The notes beneath the pieces were generated by a model. That model had not been told where the DNA came from and did not search any database. It saw only the letters and a program-made list of their open reading frames with translations. From Mycobacterium sp. URHB0044 (GTDB taxonomy: Bacteria; Actinomycetota; Actinomycetes; Mycobacteriales; Mycobacteriaceae): 64,000 bases of DNA. The DNA lies in assembly GCF_000620625.1 (NCBI RefSeq), contig NZ_JIAW01000008.1, positions 186,001-250,000 on the forward strand. Direction: 5' to 3'. The position numbers and the translations under genes are program-made. Below, one piece after another: positions 8,567 to 17,600 of this stretch (its first letter is position 1; each line of letters starts with the position of its first letter).

Positions 8567-9160
8567 TCAGGCCGGCAGAGTGCGCGGCTTCCAGCTCGGC
8601 CTGCGCTGCTCGAAGGCCTCGATCTCGGCCTGTTTCTGCAGCGTAAGGCCGATATCGTCGAGTCCGGAGAGCAGTCGCCAAGCGGTGTAATCGTCAATGT
8701 TGAACGGCAGCATGACCGTTCCAGCGGCGATGGTCCGATCTTGAAGATTCACAGTGATTTCCAGACCCGGATGCTGCTCGATGAGTTTCCACAGCAGTTC
8801 CACATCGTCTTGTGCGACTTCGGCGGCGAGAAGCCCCGCTTTTCCGGAATTGCCGCGGAAGATGTCGGCGAACCGTGACGAGATGACGACCCGGAAGCCG
8901 AAGTCCATGAGTGCCCACACCGCGTGCTCACGCGACGAGCCGGTGCCGAAATCTGGCCCCGCCACCAATACCGAGCCCCTGTCGAAGGGTGGCAGGTTCA
9001 AAACGAAGGACGGATCGTTGCGCCAGGCCGCGAAGAGCCCATCCTCGAAACCCGTTCGGGTGACGCGCTTCAGATACACGGCCGGAATGATCTGGTCGGT
9101 ATCGACATTCGACCGGCGCAGCGGGACGCCGATACCGGTGTGGGTTTGGAACGCTTCCAT
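8567..9160 (-). CDS. leuD: 3-isopropylmalate dehydratase small subunit
   Basis: LeuD is the swivel-domain partner of LeuC; together they isomerise 2-isopropylmalate to 3-isopropylmalate in leucine synthesis. The 197-residue protein shows 'RSNVDTDQIIPAVYLK' near the N-terminus and 'FGTGSSREHAVWAL' in the middle, both diagnostic. The frame runs on upstream to 9394, through the end of leuC, but ATG 9160 ('MEAFQTHTG') has GGGGAAA 7 nt before it and gives the family length. It begins 11 bp after leuC ends, so the two form an operon. A weak 5-bp hairpin (8547-8561) follows the stop without a U-tract. Confidence 0.95.
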   Translation of the reverse strand: MEAFQTHTGIGVPLRRSNVDTDQIIPAVYLKRVTRTGFEDGLFAAWRNDPSFVLNLPPFDRGSVLVAGPDFGTGSSREHAVWALMDFGFRVVISSRFADIFRGNSGKAGLLAAEVAQDDVELLWKLIEQHPGLEITVNLQDRTIAAGTVMLPFNIDDYTAWRLLSGLDDIGLTLQKQAEIEAFEQRRPSWKPRTLPA

Positions 9161-9171
9161 GGCTGTTTCCC

Positions 9172-10620
9172 CTAACGATTCGAGGCGGCGGAAGGGTCGG
9201 ACAAGTCGGACGGCGAGGACAGCGTGCCGCGCACCGCGGTGGCCGCCGCCACGGCGGGCGACACCAGATGCGTGCGCCCGCCCTTGCCCTGTCGGCCCTC
9301 GAAGTTGCGGTTGGAGGTCGACGCACAGCGCTCCCCCGGCGCGAGTTGATCGGGGTTCATGCCCAGGCACATCGAGCAGCCGGCCTGGCGCCACTCCGCG
9401 CCTGCCGCGGTGAAGACCTCACCCAGCCCTTCGGATTCGGCCTGTGCGCGGACCCGCATCGAACCCGGCACCACCAGCATCCGCACCCCGTCGGCAACCT
9501 TGCGGCCGCGCAACACGTCTGCGACTACGCGCAGGTCCTCGATCCGGCCGTTCGTGCAGGAGCCGACGAAGACGGCGTCGACTGCGATGTCCCGCATCGC
9601 CGTTCCCGGAGACAAGTCCATGTAGGTCAACGCCTTCTCGGCTGCCTGGCGATCGCCCTCGTCGAAGATCATCTCGGGGTCGGGCACCGCGCCGGCGAGT
9701 GGCACACCTTGGCCGGGGTTGGTGCCCCAGGTGACGAACGGGCTCAGCGTCGAGGCGTCGAGGTAGACCTCGGTGTCGAATTCGGCGCCCTCATCGGTGC
9801 GCAACCGCCGCCACGCGTCCACCGCGGCATCCCACTCGGAACCCTTGGGGGCGTGCGGACGACCGCGCAGGAACTCGAACGTCGTCTCGTCCGGGGCGAT
9901 CATTCCGGCCCGGGCGCCGGCCTCGATGCTCATGTTGCAGATCGTCATCCGCCCTTCCATCGACAGCGATTCGATGGCGCTGCCGCGATATTCGATGACG
10001 TACCCCTGGCCACCGCCGGTGCCGATCTTCGCGATCACCGCAAGGATCACGTCCTTGGCACTGACGCCGGCGGGCAGCACGCCGTCGACGTTCACGGCCA
10101 TGGTCTTGAAGGGCCGCAGCGGCAATGTCTGTGTCGCGAGCACGTGCTCGACCTCCGACGTACCGATGCCCATCGCCAGTGCACCGAAGGCGCCGTGCGT
10201 AGAGGTGTGAGAATCACCACACACCACGGTCGTTCCCGGCTGGGTCAGTCCCAGCTGCGGACCGATGATGTGCACGATGCCCTGCTCGACGTCACCCATC
10301 GGGTGCAGCCGGATGCCGAATTCCTCGCAGTTGCGGCGCAACGTCTCGACCTGAGTACGCGACACCGGATCCGCGATCGGCTTGTCGATGTCGATCGTCG
10401 GCACGTTGTGGTCCTCGGTGGCGATGGTGAGATCCGGCCGACGCACGCCGCGCCCCGCGAGCCGGAGACCGTCGAACGCCTGCGGACTGGTGACCTCGTG
10501 GACCAAGTGCAAATCGATGTAGATCAGGTCCGGTTCGCGAGCGGCGCCCTCGCCGGGGCCGGTGACCACCACGTGGTCGGCCCACACTTTCTCTGCCATC
10601 GTGCGTGGCTTTTCAGTCAT
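9172..10620 (-). CDS. leuC: 3-isopropylmalate dehydratase large subunit
   Basis: LeuC carries the [4Fe-4S] cluster of isopropylmalate isomerase. The cluster ligands are Cys355 ('GSCTNGR'), Cys415 and Cys418 ('CSMCLGMNP'). 'ATEDHNVPT' and 'GDSHTSTHGAFG' are also intact. From ATG 10620 ('MTEKPRTMAEKVW') the protein has 482 aa, normal for the family. The frame is open upstream to 10809, but that part would cover the divergent promoter and the IclR gene. An AAGGA element lies about 12 nt before the ATG. Only 77 bp separate it from the IclR-type regulator, whose homologues control leuCD in other actinobacteria. Confidence 0.96.
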   Translation of the reverse strand: MTEKPRTMAEKVWADHVVVTGPGEGAAREPDLIYIDLHLVHEVTSPQAFDGLRLAGRGVRRPDLTIATEDHNVPTIDIDKPIADPVSRTQVETLRRNCEEFGIRLHPMGDVEQGIVHIIGPQLGLTQPGTTVVCGDSHTSTHGAFGALAMGIGTSEVEHVLATQTLPLRPFKTMAVNVDGVLPAGVSAKDVILAVIAKIGTGGGQGYVIEYRGSAIESLSMEGRMTICNMSIEAGARAGMIAPDETTFEFLRGRPHAPKGSEWDAAVDAWRRLRTDEGAEFDTEVYLDASTLSPFVTWGTNPGQGVPLAGAVPDPEMIFDEGDRQAAEKALTYMDLSPGTAMRDIAVDAVFVGSCTNGRIEDLRVVADVLRGRKVADGVRMLVVPGSMRVRAQAESEGLGEVFTAAGAEWRQAGCSMCLGMNPDQLAPGERCASTSNRNFEGRQGKGGRTHLVSPAVAAATAVRGTLSSPSDLSDPSAASNR

Positions 10621-10667
10621 GACGTCATCAATCCTTCGGGAGCGATCCGCAGGTGCCGGGCTGGCAA

Positions 10668-10703
10668 TCTCACTATGCGGGAAGTTAGTATCCCTCTGTG
10701 AGA
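10668..10703. promoter_or_regulatory. leuC/IclR divergent promoter with TCTCAC...GTGAGA inverted repeat
   Basis: TAGTAT (10686-10691) ends 6 nt before the IclR GTG at 10698, placing transcription start at the start codon. On the other strand CATAGT (10672-10677) is a candidate leuC -10. A 6-bp inverted repeat, TCTCAC (10668-10673) and GTGAGA (10698-10703), brackets this segment and may be part of a regulator-binding site. All assignments are by pattern. Confidence 0.45.
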
Positions 10704-11399
10704 CAGGATAGCGGTATCGGCGTGCTCGACAAAGCGGTGGGCGTGCTGCACTCGGTGGCCGAGTCACCCTGCGGGCTGGCCGAACTGTGCGAGCGCACGG
10801 GCCTGCCACGCGCGACCGCGCATCGACTGGCTTCCGGACTGGAAACGCACCGGCTGCTGGACCGCGACGCCGAAGGCCGGTGGCGGCTCGGCCCCGGACT
10901 GACCGAATTGGCCGGGCACGTGAACGACCCGCTGCTCGCCGCGGGGGCGGTGGTGCTGCCCCGGTTGCGCGAAATCACTGGGGAGAGCGTCCAGCTCTAC
11001 CGTCGTGAGGGCACCTCTCGGGTGTGCGTGGCGGCGCTCGAACCGCCGGCCGGCCTTCGCGACACGGTGCCGGTGGGCACCCGCCTACCGATGACCGCGG
11101 GCTCGGGCGCCAAGGTGCTTCTGGCATATAGCGACCCCGCCACTCAGCAGGCGGTACTGCCCGGCGCCAAGTTCACCGACCGCACTCTGGCCGAGGTGCG
11201 CAAGCGGGGCTGGGCGCAGAGCGCAGCCGAACGCGAACCCGGTGTGGCGAGTATTTCGGCGCCGGTTCGAGACGGCCGAGGAACCGTGGTTGCGGCGGTT
11301 TCGGTGTCGGGACCCATCGACCGCATGGGTCGGCGACCCGGCGCGCGCTGGGCGGCCGATCTGCTCGCGGCGGCCGAGGCGCTGACGCGCCGGTTGTGA
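10698..11399 (+). CDS. IclR family regulator, probably of leuCD (NdgR/LtbR type)
   Basis: The 233-residue protein has an N-terminal winged helix (about 5-65, with 'CGLAELCERTGLPRATAHRLA') and an IclR effector domain to the end. It corresponds to Rv2989 and, by position beside leuCD, to NdgR of Streptomyces and LtbR of Corynebacterium, which regulate leucine and other amino-acid genes. The start is GTG 10698: the hexamer TAGTAT ends 6 nt upstream, no Shine-Dalgarno is seen, and the mRNA is probably leaderless. The regulatory target is inferred from divergent placement. An unknown gene follows after 140 bp. Confidence 0.88.
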   Translation: MRQDSGIGVLDKAVGVLHSVAESPCGLAELCERTGLPRATAHRLASGLETHRLLDRDAEGRWRLGPGLTELAGHVNDPLLAAGAVVLPRLREITGESVQLYRREGTSRVCVAALEPPAGLRDTVPVGTRLPMTAGSGAKVLLAYSDPATQQAVLPGAKFTDRTLAEVRKRGWAQSAAEREPGVASISAPVRDGRGTVVAAVSVSGPIDRMGRRPGARWAADLLAAAEALTRRL

Positions 11400-11539
11400 C
11401 GCGGGCGCAGCAGCCCGGGCGATTCGGCTGCGGCGCAGGGGAATTCGCGAGGCCGCCCGAACCGCGGGCACTGGCACGGTAATTCGCGGGTTGCATCAAA
11501 TGACTTCCCGAGTGACGTTGCAATGGTTACGGTCGGATG

Positions 11540-12367
11540 GTGGAGATCAGATCGGCCGAGGCACTCGCCCGGTTGTTCGATGAGTTCGACTGGTTTCACT
11601 GCGGCCAATGCGTGAGTCTGTCTCCCCTCCCGAATGCCGCGCTGACGCCCGCGCGCGTCGAGATGGTCTTGCGCGATTTCGGGACGGGCGGTCTGGACGC
11701 GGGAGATCTGCGCACCTACCGAACGTTGAGCCTGACGGCCACCGACGTCCGCGAATGGTCGGCGCTCGGCGAGACCGTCGCGCATTCCCCCGACCACGCG
11801 ATGGACGGTGCAGAGCCGGTCGCGGCAGCCTCGGGGTTCGGCTTCGACTTCGACGTCCCCACTCCCGTGCGCGTGGTTGCCCGCGCCTTCGAAGCCACGC
11901 GCCTCCCCGACGTCACCGAGCGCGTGAAGCCATGGACCAGTGACCGTGACATGGCCATCACCGCACCGGGCGCCCGCCTGCCGTCCCCCGCCGACTGGGT
12001 CCTGGGGCTCGCGAAGGAGGCAATCGAGGTGGCGTGGCGAATCTATGGTGGTCCCGCGGTGCCCGTCGAGCGAGTGCCCCGCGACTACACCGGCTGGTTT
12101 CTGGAGCGGCCGTCTCGCCTCGGCGATCACGACGGCGGCGTCTTCTTCAGCCATGTCGGCGACGATCGGCGGGTAGTGGCGCTGCACCTCGAGAACCAGC
12201 AAGTGGACCCTGGGCTCTGGCGCGCGTTGTGCGGATGCGTAGCTCGCATGTTTCCCGCCGGAGAGTTCAGATCGGGGAACTGTCGATTCACGGCAGATCA
12301 GTGGTCTGCCCACTTGAAAGCCGAACCAACTATCGGCGCGAGAATCCGCGGAAGGGAAGTCTGGTAG
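11540..12367 (+). CDS. Protein of unknown function ending over tRNA-Glu
   Basis: I do not recognise this family. The protein of about 275 aa is soluble, acidic, and rich in Trp and Phe ('FDEFDWFHCGQC' near the N-terminus; 'DYTGWFLERPSRLGDHDGGVFFSHVGDDRRVVALHLEN' region, residues about 190-230). No signal peptide or membrane segment is seen. ATG 11537 and GTG 11540 are both possible; TACGGT (11528-11533) lies 6 nt before the GTG, favouring a leaderless start there. Its last codons (Val-Trp-stop) lie on the CCA end of the oppositely oriented tRNA-Glu gene, overlapping it by 6 bp. Possibly an acquired gene, as no such gene is known to me at this place in M. tuberculosis. Confidence 0.6.
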   Translation: MEIRSAEALARLFDEFDWFHCGQCVSLSPLPNAALTPARVEMVLRDFGTGGLDAGDLRTYRTLSLTATDVREWSALGETVAHSPDHAMDGAEPVAAASGFGFDFDVPTPVRVVARAFEATRLPDVTERVKPWTSDRDMAITAPGARLPSPADWVLGLAKEAIEVAWRIYGGPAVPVERVPRDYTGWFLERPSRLGDHDGGVFFSHVGDDRRVVALHLENQQVDPGLWRALCGCVARMFPAGEFRSGNCRFTADQWSAHLKAEPTIGARIRGREVW

Positions 12368-12437
12368 CCCCGATGGGATTCGAACCCACGCTACCGCCGT
12401 GAGAGGGCGGCGTCCTAGGCCGCTAGACGACGGGGCC
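12362..12437 (-). tRNA. tRNA-Glu (anticodon CTC)
   Basis: A complete cloverleaf is visible on the minus strand. The acceptor arm GGCCCCG/CGGGGCT has one G-U pair at its end. There is a D arm, an anticodon stem CCGCC/GGCGG with loop CTCTCAC (anticodon CTC, reading GAG), a T arm with the GTTCGAAT loop, discriminator A and an encoded CCA (12362-12364). The length including CCA is 76 nt. It is charged by the nearby gltX product. Confidence 0.96.
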
Positions 12438-12517
12438 AGACTTTCCGTGTGGCACGCATTGGCGTACCGGGTTGACAGCATAGCCCACCGCCGTGGGCCG
12501 ACTACAAATCCGCAGCG

Positions 12518-12870
12518 CTACCCCACCGGCGTGCGCAGCGCCTCGAAGAGACTTCCCACGCTTTCGTCGGCGTGACCGTCGGCGACCCTGCGGTCCAGCA
12601 GCGCCCGCAGCGGCAGCAGGGGCTTCGCCGACACGCCACGGACCAGGCTGGTGTTGACCAGCTTCTGCACGGCCCACCGGTTCAACCCGACCGGCGACGT
12701 CCCATCGAGATACTGACCCGCCTCGATCTCCCCGCCGAGCTCCGCCATCAGCCCGGACATCGTGGCGAGCCATTGGCCGACCATCGGCTGGAATTGCGAC
12801 GGCGACGTCCCGACGGTGTCCAGCAGCGCGGCCGCATGCAGGTAACCCAGCAGCGCGGAGTCACCTTCAT
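12518..12870 (-). pseudogene. Remnant of a third imine-reductase-type gene
   Basis: An ATG at 12870 overlaps the stop of the preceding gene (ATGA) and starts 'MKVT', as expected for a Rossmann protein. That frame then reads nonsense and stops. In another frame, from about 12862 to 12518, the DNA codes about 115 residues matching the C-terminal helical domain of the neighbouring oxidoreductases: 'SALLGYLHAAALLDTVGTSP' against 'TSLSAYMHATALVGSAGVAP' in the next gene. No start codon precedes this part in frame until ATG 12784. The simplest reading is an internal deletion that removed the cofactor domain and changed frame, leaving both ends. A short free-standing protein from 12784 (88 aa) is a less likely alternative. 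Confidence 0.72.
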
Positions 12871-13703
12871 GGCTCGATCACCTCGTACAGGCTGGTCCAC
12901 GTGTCGGCGCCATGCCCCGCTGCGATCGCGCGGTCGTAGAGCGACTTGACCGCCTGCGGCAGAGCCAGATCCAACTTGGCTTCCGTACTAGCACCGACGA
13001 TGTGGTCCGCGGTGGCGCCCATCATGACGATGTTGGCGCCCTCGCCCGGATGTTCGTGGGTGGCGATGTTCTTCGCGGCGTCCGGCAGGTAGTACGAGAG
13101 GTTGTCGAAGGTCTCGGTGGCATGCCGCAGGAAGGTTTCGGGCGCGACTCCCGCCGAGCCCACCAGTGCGGTCGCATGCATGTACGCCGACAACGACGTC
13201 AGGAAGATCGTCAACTGCGCCTGATAGAACAGTTGCGCCAACGCCGGGTCCTCGCCGACGTATTCCACCCGACCGATCACCGAAAGCAACGATTCATGCT
13301 GCCGTACAACGGGTTCCGGACCGCTGTAGAAGGTGTAGGCGGCGTCGGTCGCAATGAGCTCCTCGGGCACCATCACTCCCCCGACGATGAGTGTCGCCCC
13401 CCGCGTCGACGCCCACTCTGCGGCCCGCCGCGTGGTCGCCGGCGTGTCCGAGCTGAGGTTGATGATCGTCTTACCGCCCACGTCCTGGCCGTCGAGCAGA
13501 TCGAACATCACCTGGTAGTCGGTCAGGCTCAGGAACACCACGTCGCTGGCGGCCAGCGCGTCGGCGACCGTGGGCGCGACCGTCGCATCCAGCCCTTCGG
13601 CCTTCGACGGCGTCCGGTTCCACACCGTCACCTCGTGACCGGCCTTCGCGAATGCGCGGACCATCGCCTGGCCCATCGGACCCAAACCAATGAGCGTAAT
13701 CAC
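12867..13703 (-). CDS. Imine-reductase-type NAD(P)-binding oxidoreductase, copy 1
   Basis: This 278-residue protein belongs to the beta-hydroxyacid dehydrogenase superfamily, in the branch containing NADPH-dependent imine reductases and reductive aminases. The N-terminal Rossmann motif is 'LIGLGPMGQAMV', followed by 'VWNRTPSK', where the Arg fits NADPH preference. 'NLSSDTP' and 'GGVMVP' are degenerate forms of the usual 'NLTNGTP' and 'GGIMAVP'. The C-terminal half is the all-helical dimerisation domain. The GTG start at 13703 overlaps the stop of copy 2 by 4 bp, so the genes are translationally coupled. The substrate is unknown; a role in secondary metabolism is suggested by the adjacent SARP-type regulator. 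Confidence 0.78.
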   Translation of the reverse strand: MITLIGLGPMGQAMVRAFAKAGHEVTVWNRTPSKAEGLDATVAPTVADALAASDVVFLSLTDYQVMFDLLDGQDVGGKTIINLSSDTPATTRRAAEWASTRGATLIVGGVMVPEELIATDAAYTFYSGPEPVVRQHESLLSVIGRVEYVGEDPALAQLFYQAQLTIFLTSLSAYMHATALVGSAGVAPETFLRHATETFDNLSYYLPDAAKNIATHEHPGEGANIVMMGATADHIVGASTEAKLDLALPQAVKSLYDRAIAAGHGADTWTSLYEVIEP

Positions 13704-14572
13704 TTGCTCTCCTTGAGTAGTTCGATGACACCGGCCAGGTCTTCCTGGCCGTGTCCTGCTTCGACACGACGCGCCATCAGTGGCCCCAACGGCGCGATGA
13801 GTTCTGGACTGATGCCCTGATCGCGGGCGGTCTCGAGCAGATTGACGAAGGCGGCCGACTGCATCCCGATGGTGGAGACCACGCCGATCGTGTAGTCCCG
13901 CTGGTCGATCTGCTGAGCCGCACCGTCGACAAAGCCGAGCATGGACTCGATGTAGCGCCGCAGCAGCGGCGCGAACGTCGTGGCCGGGATGCCCGCGGAT
14001 TCGACCAGTGCAAGCGCGTGCATGCTGCCGATGAACATCCCGTACATCCCACTGAGCAGCGCGATGTCCTGCAGTGCCGCCAAACCGGCATCGTCACCGA
14101 CGTAGCGGCTTTCGCCGAACACGTCGAGGACGGCGCGGTTGGTGTCGAACGCGCTGCGCGACCCGCTGTAGAAGATGAACGCGTCCGGACCACCGATCAT
14201 CGGCGGCACGGCCATGATGCCGCCGTCGAGATAGTCGGCGTCGTAACGGCCGGCGAGTTCACGGGCATGCGCCGGGGTGCCGTTGGTGAGGTTCACCAGG
14301 ACGCGGCCTGCCAGTGCGTCCTTGACGGGGTCGAGAACGTCGGTGACCGACGCGACGTCCAAGAGGCAGACGATGACGAGGCGACTGGCCTCGATCGCCT
14401 GTGAAACACCGGCCGCCGCGACGGCCCCGCGCGCGACGAGGGGTTGTGTCCGTTCCGGCGTGCGGTTCCACACCGTCGTCGGGTAACCCGCGTCGAGCAC
14501 CGCCCCGGCGAGCGCCGACCCCATCGCCCCGAGACCGATCACCGTGACCGAGGGCTTGCTGAAATCCGTCAT
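13700..14572 (-). CDS. Imine-reductase-type NAD(P)-binding oxidoreductase, copy 2
   Basis: This 290-residue protein is a paralogue of the next gene and closer to the imine reductase consensus. It has 'VIGLGAMGSALAGAVLDAG' at the N-terminus, 'VWNRTPER' for NADP, 'VNLTNGTPAHARE' and 'YLDGGIMAVPPMIG' in the hinge region, and a helical C-terminal domain with 'GMYGMFIGSMHALALVESAG'. ATG 14572 ('MTDFSKPSV') is preferred to the upstream GTG at 14599, which would give 9 extra residues unlike homologues. It is the first gene of a coupled pair facing the SARP-type regulator across 82 bp. The reaction cannot be assigned beyond reduction of a C=N or related bond by NADPH. Confidence 0.82.
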   Translation of the reverse strand: MTDFSKPSVTVIGLGAMGSALAGAVLDAGYPTTVWNRTPERTQPLVARGAVAAAGVSQAIEASRLVIVCLLDVASVTDVLDPVKDALAGRVLVNLTNGTPAHARELAGRYDADYLDGGIMAVPPMIGGPDAFIFYSGSRSAFDTNRAVLDVFGESRYVGDDAGLAALQDIALLSGMYGMFIGSMHALALVESAGIPATTFAPLLRRYIESMLGFVDGAAQQIDQRDYTIGVVSTIGMQSAAFVNLLETARDQGISPELIAPLGPLMARRVEAGHGQEDLAGVIELLKESK

Positions 14573-14642
14573 GCCGCCACTGTGCAACTGGCCGCGCACG
14601 GTTCACGCACGGCCGGCGCACGACGCTGTCACCGTGCCCCGA

Positions 14643-14648
14643 TACCGT
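14643..14648 (+). promoter_or_regulatory. -10 hexamer of the SARP-type regulator gene
   Basis: TACCGT ends 6 nt before the GTG at 14655, placing transcription start on the start codon (leaderless). It also argues against the longer open frame beginning at 14544. Assigned by consensus and spacing. Confidence 0.5.
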
Positions 14649-14654
14649 CGACAC

Positions 14655-17600
14655 GTGCGCTTCGGGGTGCTGGGTCCACTTGCGGTGTGGACCGACGATG
14701 GCCGAGACGTCCGCGTGCCCGAGGCCAAGGTGCGACTGCTGCTTGCCGACCTGCTGGTGCAGCAGGGTCGCCCGGTGTCGGTGGACCGCTTGATCGACGA
14801 TCTGTGGGGCGATCGCCCGCCGCGAGACCCGCGCAACACCTTGCAGACCAAGGTGTCGCAACTTCGCAGGGCGCTGGAGCGGGCCGAGCCGGGAAGTGGC
14901 GCTTTGGTGGCGCACGAGGGCGACGGCTATGTCATGCGGGTCGATCTCGACGTCATGCGGTTCTCGGAACTGGCGGGCCGGGCGCGCGACACCACGGACG
15001 CACGCACTCGAGCAGGCCTGCTCGAGGAGGCCCTCGCGTTGTGGCGTGGCCCGGTGCTCGGCGACCTCGCAGACGAACCGTTCGCCGCACCGTTCGTCGC
15101 GCGCCTGGACGACGACCGGCTGACCGCGCAAGAGGATTGGGCGGCCGCGCGGCTCGAACTCGGCGATCACCAGGCCGTCGCCGGCGAACTCGGCGAGCGT
15201 GTTGCGGCGAACCCCATGCGCGAGCGGCTACGCGCACTCCACATGCGGGCGCTGTACCGCGCCGGCAGGCAGAGCGAGGCCCTGGAGAGCTATCGGCAGC
15301 TGCGAAGGCTGTTGGCGGACGACCTCGGCCTGACGCCGGGACCCGACATCGTCGCCCTGCATCAGGCGATCCTGGAACAGGATCCGGCGCTCGCGCTACC
15401 GCCGCCGTCGACGACCAACCTGCCGAAACCCTTGACCGAACTGATCGGCCGCGATGATGCGGTGCAGTCCGTAGTCTCGCTGTTGACCGACACGCGCCTC
15501 GTCACGTTGACCGGTCCCGGCGGGGTGGGCAAGACCAGGCTCGCGCTGCAGACCGCGCAACGTCTTCCGAATGCGTGGCTGGTGGAGCTCAGCGGGCTCG
15601 ACCGGCACGGCTACCCCTCAGCCTGCGCTCCGGACGAGCTCGTCGTCGACGTCGTCGCAGGCACGCTCGGCATCCGTGACGAACGAGGTTGCGACGCCCG
15701 AAGATTGGCCGAGTACCTGCGGGGCAAGGGCATCGCGCTCGTTTTGGACAACTGCGAAGGGGTGATCGAACCCGTCGCGGCGTTGACCACGACGCTGCTG
15801 GAAGCGGTGCCCGATCTTCGAATCCTCGCCACCAGCCAGCTGCCGCTCGGTGTGGCAGGCGAATTGGTCTGGAATGTACCGCCGTTGACCGTTCCCGGGC
15901 CGGGATCGGTTGCGGTAGAAGATGTTCGGGCGTTCGGTTCGGTTCAGCTGTTCGTGGCCCGCGCGGCCGCGTCGGTTGCCGGCTTTTCGCTCGACGCGGA
16001 CAACGCCGCCGCGGTGGCCGCGATCTGCCGGCGCCTGGACGGGGTGCCCCTGGCGCTCGAGCTTGCGGCCACCAGGATCCGCGCGCTGGGGCCGCACGAA
16101 CTGCTCGACCGTCTCGATGATCGCTTCCGGCTGCTGGCCAACGGAAGTCGCGGTGGACCGCAGCGGCATCGAACGCTGCGCGCCTTGCTGGATTGGAGCT
16201 GGCAACTGCTGGCCGGACCCGCGCAAGGCGTCCTGCGGCGCATGGCGGTATTCGCCGAAGGCTGTGACCTTGCGGCGGTCGAGGCGTTGTGCGGCGGCGA
16301 CGGGGTGGCCGAGGGCGACGTCGTGAACCTGCTGACCGATCTCGTCGACCGTTCGTTGGTGGTCAGTGCGACCGGTCCGCGTTACCGCTTGCTGGAGACG
16401 GTGCTGGCGTATGGGTTGGACCGACTGCGAGATGCGAACGAGCTGCCCGCCATGCGGCGCCGACACGCCGGCTACTACGTGCGCCTTGCCGAGCGGGCGG
16501 CCTCGGGTCTGCGGACCCGAGAGCAGTGCGCCTGGTTGGAACGAATCAGCATGGAGACACCGAACCTGCGCCGCGCCATGGAGACCGCCGTCGACGCCGA
16601 CGATGCCGACTTGGCGCTGCGACTCGTCAACGCCATGGCGTGGTATTGGTTCCTGCGCGGCCGCATCGGTGAGGCTCGCCGGTCGATTGGGCAGGCCTTG
16701 GCGCTGTCGGGTGGCACGGAACAGCGGCGGTACGTCGCCAGGTGCTGGGAGACGGGCCTGGCCATCGCCGCCGGTGAAGCAGTGGACGACGAGGCGTTCG
16801 ACGTGGCCACGCAGATCACCGAACCGGCCGACCGGGCCACGGTGTACTGGTTCCTCGGCTACGTCACTACGTCGGTCGGCGTACCGAGGGCGCGCGACCT
16901 CACCGCGCAGGCGCTGCACGAGTTCGAGGAATTGGGCGACCGCTGGGGCGTCGGGGTCGCGCTGATCGACCGCGCCAGCCACCATCTCTCCGCCGCCGAC
17001 TTCGTGGCCGCCGAGGCCGACGCCGCGCGCGGTACCGCACTGCTCGACGAGGTGGGCGAGCGTTGGGGGCAGCTGCAGGCGAGCTACATCACCGGCAGCC
17101 TCGCCGAGGTCGCCGGCGACTACGACCGCGCGGAACGGATGCATCGCAACGGCCTCACCATGGCCGAGGAACTCGGGCTCGCGCCGGAGATGTCCTTTCA
17201 ACTGTCGTGGCTGGGCCGGATTGCGATGCTGCGCGGTGAACACGAGCGGGCGTGGGACCTGCACGAGAAGGCCAGGCAGCTGGGCGCGGAACAAGGATTC
17301 AAGCCGGCGGAGATGTACGCCGAGACCGGCCTCGGCCTCGGCGCCCGTCGGTCTGGGCAGTTCGACGTCGCGGAGAAGCATCTGCGCGCCGTGCTGGACT
17401 GGCATCGGGCGCAGCGGTTCCAGGCAGGCACCGCGCTGGCGCTCGCCGAATTGGGGTTCACCGCCGAACAACGCGGCGACGCCGAGGCGGCGCTGCGGCT
17501 GCAGCTCGAGGGCTACGAGCTGGCGGCCGACAGCGGTGACCCACGCGCCGTCGCGCTCGCGCTGGAGGGGCTCGCCGGTGCCCATGCCCTCGCCGGACGA

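Noticed and set aside
9268..10701. 477-codon plus-strand frame opposite leuC
   Set aside because: Shadow of leuC; residues are rich in Arg, His and Gln and lack any motif.
12423..12773. 116-codon minus-strand frame starting at 12773
   Set aside because: It reads through the tRNA-Glu promoter region and overlaps the imine-reductase remnant, which matches a known domain in another frame.
15618..17585. 655-codon minus-strand open frame inside the SARP regulator gene
   Set aside because: Shadow frame; the plus strand has winged-helix, BTAD and NB-ARC motifs in order.
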